Shown: piece by piece, positions 13,907-16,074 of the stretch
How positions within the stretch are numbered: the first letter of the stretch is position 1
Layout: each line of letters opens with the position of its first letter
NCBI GenBank assembly: GCA_910579455.1
Contig: CAJTUT010000025.1
Location: 1 to 16,074 of the forward strand
From: an uncultured Bacilli bacterium
GTDB taxonomy: Bacteria > Bacillota_I > Bacilli_A > RF39 > UBA660
Direction: 5' to 3'
Length of the DNA: 16,074 nt
Notes under the pieces: model-generated
The model's database searches: none
What the model was told of the DNA's origin: nothing
Seen by the model: the letters and a program-made list of their open reading frames with translations, nothing else
Position numbers and translations under genes: made by a program

Positions 13907-15032
13907 CGTAATATTTTTCAATTTGATGTAGAAACAATTCATCTGTCATACCACTAATAAAGTCGATTACCTTTCTTTTATCGTTGGTTTCCTGTAAATA
14001 TTCCTGACTTTGATGATTTAAAAATATCTCATAAATAATATTCTTCCTATCATTCTTCGTAATTGCTTCTAAATATATTTTATAGATAACTCTCATACCT
14101 TTTTGATAATAAGTATAATCTTTCTTGTTCATAGACTTACTATAAATATTTTTATCATTAAATTTCTTTAATCTAAAAACAGCCTCAAATACTTCCTTAC
14201 TCATTTTAATATAAGGTTTATCCATACTTTCTTTTATAATATCTAAAATAATGGTATTCACAATATCACGGTTATTATTCCCTAGTATATGACAAATATC
14301 TTCTGGAAGTTCCTCCCTTTGAAATAAACCTAATTCAATCGCATCCTCAATATCTCGTCCAATATAACCAACAATATCAGAAATTCTCACTACACATCCT
14401 TCTAAAGTCATAGAAGAGCATTTTTTTAGTTTTTCAAAATCCTGATAACCTTCCTTATATTCACGTAAAAATTCTTTGAGATCCTTTTTCATAGGAACAT
14501 ATTTTTCAGATAGCATTTCCCCATTATGGCATAAAACACCATCTAAAGTTTGAATCGTTAGATTTTGACCATATCCCTGATGATCTACAACCATTAAATT
14601 TCTAACTCCTTGAATATTATGTGCAAAATACTCATTTAATTCTTCTTTTGTGATTTCATTTAACATAGATTCTCCTGCGTGACCTAAAGGAGTATGTCCA
14701 ATATCGTGCCCTAAAGCAATCGCCTCAATTAAATCCTCATTTAATTTTAAGGCCCTTCCTATTGTTCTAGCAATTTTAGAAACTAATTGAACATGAACCA
14801 TCCTTTTACTGATATGGTCATTATCTTTAAATGAATAAACTTGCGTTTTATCAATATACCTAGTATAACTAAGTGAATGTATAATTCGATCAATATCTCT
14901 AAAATATGGTGTTCTAATATCATCACTGTCCTCTTTTTCTATTCTAATAGCATCACTACTTTTAGTAGCGTACTTGGATAATATACTTTCTTTTTCTAAA
15001 AAATTGGCTCGGGCCTTGGCTAAATTTGTCAT
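13896..15032 (-). CDS. dGTPase-like HD-domain dNTP triphosphohydrolase
   Basis: The 378-residue protein belongs to the dGTP triphosphohydrolase-like HD family, which splits dNTPs into nucleoside and tripolyphosphate and so tunes dNTP pools. The N-terminus carries the family block TPYFRDIDRIIHSLSYTRYIDKTQVYSF (41-68). The metal-binding HD residues are His80 (MVHVQ), His109-Asp110 (LGHDIGHTPLGH) and Asp219 (RISDIVGY), so the active site looks complete. A helical C-terminal region follows. The start ATG 15032 has AGAGAGG at a normal distance. It lies 93 bp after the U32 gene and about 106 bp before greA. The housekeeping setting argues against a phage-defence dGTPase. Preference for dGTP over other dNTPs cannot be read from the sequence. 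Confidence 0.9.
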   Translation of the reverse strand: MTNLAKARANFLEKESILSKYATKSSDAIRIEKEDSDDIRTPYFRDIDRIIHSLSYTRYIDKTQVYSFKDNDHISKRMVHVQLVSKIARTIGRALKLNEDLIEAIALGHDIGHTPLGHAGESMLNEITKEELNEYFAHNIQGVRNLMVVDHQGYGQNLTIQTLDGVLCHNGEMLSEKYVPMKKDLKEFLREYKEGYQDFEKLKKCSSMTLEGCVVRISDIVGYIGRDIEDAIELGLFQREELPEDICHILGNNNRDIVNTIILDIIKESMDKPYIKMSKEVFEAVFRLKKFNDKNIYSKSMNKKDYTYYQKGMRVIYKIYLEAITKNDRKNIIYEIFLNHQSQEYLQETNDKRKVIDFISGMTDELFLHQIEKYYVVK

Positions 15033-15125
15033 AATAATACCTCTCTTAAATCATTTATTTTAAAAATCTATAACTATTTTGACTTTCTATTTTATAATTA
15101 ATCAAATCCCTCTTTTCGTGTTGTC

Positions 15126-16073
15126 CTAAGCCTCCTTTTTTCTTATTAATCGAATCATAGAGTATTCTTCAATTAAAATATCTGTATCTAAGTAAATATA
15201 ATAAATATTATCTGGATGTCTAGCGATTAGGATTTCTTCTTGATTTTCATCTAATAATTTTTCTACTGTAAAAAAAATTGCATCTCCCCTTGGGGTAAAC
15301 AGCTCTACTTGATCTCCTACCTCAAAATAATTCCGTTCATAAATTTGGAGCCATTTCTTTTGAATGTCATAACAAATAACTTGTCCTAAATAGTCCTGAT
15401 TTGATGCCTCACTTCTACCCGTGTAATACTGATCTGTATAATCTACTTCTTTATCTAGATAATGAGAAGAGGTTTCTCTATTAGCAACACGAGATAGGAT
15501 ATTTTCTTGTTTCTCTAAGAATTCTTCATCTAAGTTATCATTATAAATAGCATCAATTATTTTACGATAAGTCCCAATAACTGTTGCTAAATAATAAATA
15601 GATCGCATTCTTCCTTCTACCTTTAAACTTCTAACCCCAATCTTTATCATTTTCTCAATATATCTAGAAGCATTTAAATCTTTAGTTGCCATTGTAAAAT
15701 TTTTATCTTTAGTTAAAAAACTAAATCTGCATACTTGACTACATCCCCCACGGTTAGCATCCCTATTCGTAATATAATTAGATAAAGCACATCTACCAGA
15801 AAAACAAGTACACATGGCCCCATGAATGAATACTTCAATATCAGGTTTTGTCTTCTTAATAATTTCTTCAATATCAAAAAGAGAAAGTTCACGGGCTAAA
15901 ACAACTCTATCTACACCCTCACGTTCAAAAAATTCAACTGCCTCATAGTTTGTAGTGGAATTTTGCGTCGATAAATGGACCTCTAAGCTAGGATAGTTAT
16001 TCTTAATATAGGAAATAATAAAAGGATCACTAACAATAAAAGCATCAATTCCAGATTCTACTACCTCTTTTAT
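15126..16073 (-). CDS. Peptidase U32 family protein (TrhP/YrrO-like), 5' end outside window
   Basis: The frame stays open from base 16073 (window edge) to the TAG at 15126, giving 315 residues of a protein usually near 400-430, so the N-terminus is missing. It contains HLSTQNSTTNYEAVEFF and then the U32 signature EVFIHGAMCTCFSGRCALS, with ANRGGCSQVCR just after. The clustered cysteines (AMCTC, GRC, GGC, QVC) are those linked to an iron-sulfur cluster in the TrhP/YegQ group. The C-terminal beta domain includes RNYFEVGDQVELFTPRG. Bacterial members near greA (YrrN/YrrO) take part in prephenate-dependent 5-hydroxylation of U34 in tRNA, which is the likely role here in spite of the peptidase/collagenase name. 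A start at 15815 (MCTCF) would be false because coding sequence clearly continues upstream. Confidence 0.92.
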   Translation of the reverse strand: MKEVVESGIDAFIVSDPFIISYIKNNYPSLEVHLSTQNSTTNYEAVEFFEREGVDRVVLARELSLFDIEEIIKKTKPDIEVFIHGAMCTCFSGRCALSNYITNRDANRGGCSQVCRFSFLTKDKNFTMATKDLNASRYIEKMIKIGVRSLKVEGRMRSIYYLATVIGTYRKIIDAIYNDNLDEEFLEKQENILSRVANRETSSHYLDKEVDYTDQYYTGRSEASNQDYLGQVICYDIQKKWLQIYERNYFEVGDQVELFTPRGDAIFFTVEKLLDENQEEILIARHPDNIYYIYLDTDILIEEYSMIRLIRKKEA

Positions 16074-16074
16074 A

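Noticed and set aside
13896..15032. Phage-defence dGTPase
   Set aside because: The gene sits between U32 and greA in a housekeeping setting with no defence genes nearby; cellular dNTP control is the simpler reading.
1..16074. CRISPR arrays, tRNA or rRNA genes, riboswitches
   Set aside because: No regular repeat-spacer pattern, no tRNA T-loop/cloverleaf sequence and no conserved rRNA or riboswitch core was noticed; intergenic gaps are mostly under 200 bp.
1..16074. Mollicute-type genetic code (TGA as Trp)
   Set aside because: TGA is the natural stop of lon and of the pilin gene and tryptophans are encoded by TGG, so the standard bacterial code applies.

Overview
The window comes from a low-GC, AT-rich Gram-positive bacterium of the Bacilli/Firmicutes type. 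Strong AGGAGG/AGGTGA ribosome binding sites, TTGACA/TATAAT promoters and TGA used only as a stop codon (for example at lon and the pilin) point to genetic code 11, not a code-4 mollicute. A SpoVID homologue and a YsxE/CotS-type gene suggest a spore former or a close relative of one. No rRNA, tRNA or CRISPR array is visible. Almost every gene lies on the minus strand.

Layout, left to right. 1-349: the 3' end of an insertion sequence, with the C-terminal piece of an rve-type transposase and a likely terminal inverted repeat. 304-605: an almost empty spacer. 606-1375: a divergent pair, a solitary type IV pilin-like protein (minus) and a small CxCxxC two-helix membrane protein (plus), sharing a promoter region with a 7+7 bp inverted repeat. 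1322-6004: a minus-strand operon lon -> 211-aa unknown -> spoVID-like -> ysxE-like, with 8-11 bp overlaps at two junctions. 6152-7321: a lone 12-helix MFS-type transporter. 7403-11092: an MMPL/RND-type exporter followed with no gap by a secreted coiled-coil protein. 11271-11831: a divergent TetR-family regulator. 11902-16073: tig (trigger factor), greA, a dGTPase-like HD hydrolase and the 3' part of a U32 peptidase/tRNA hydroxylation gene that runs off the right edge.

Read on the minus strand, U32-dgt-greA-tig and lon-X-spoVID-ysxE look like two pieces of a conserved housekeeping block. In Bacillus subtilis, from memory, yrrN-yrrO-udk-greA and tig-clpX-lonB-lonA-...-spoVID-ysxE lie in similar orders. 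The MMPL/secreted protein/TetR cassette and the MFS gene sit between tig and lon, bounded by terminators, and look like an accessory insertion. The genes cover cytosolic protein quality control (trigger factor, Lon), transcription fidelity (GreA), nucleotide pools (dGTPase), tRNA modification (U32), spore envelope assembly (SpoVID, YsxE-like) and export (MMPL plus partner under TetR control).

The least explained parts are the 211-aa protein in the lon-spoVID operon, the YsxE-like protein with an altered kinase loop, the pilin/CxCxxC pair, and the MMPL partner with its cysteine-bounded insert. No unmistakable new system such as a defence island is present.
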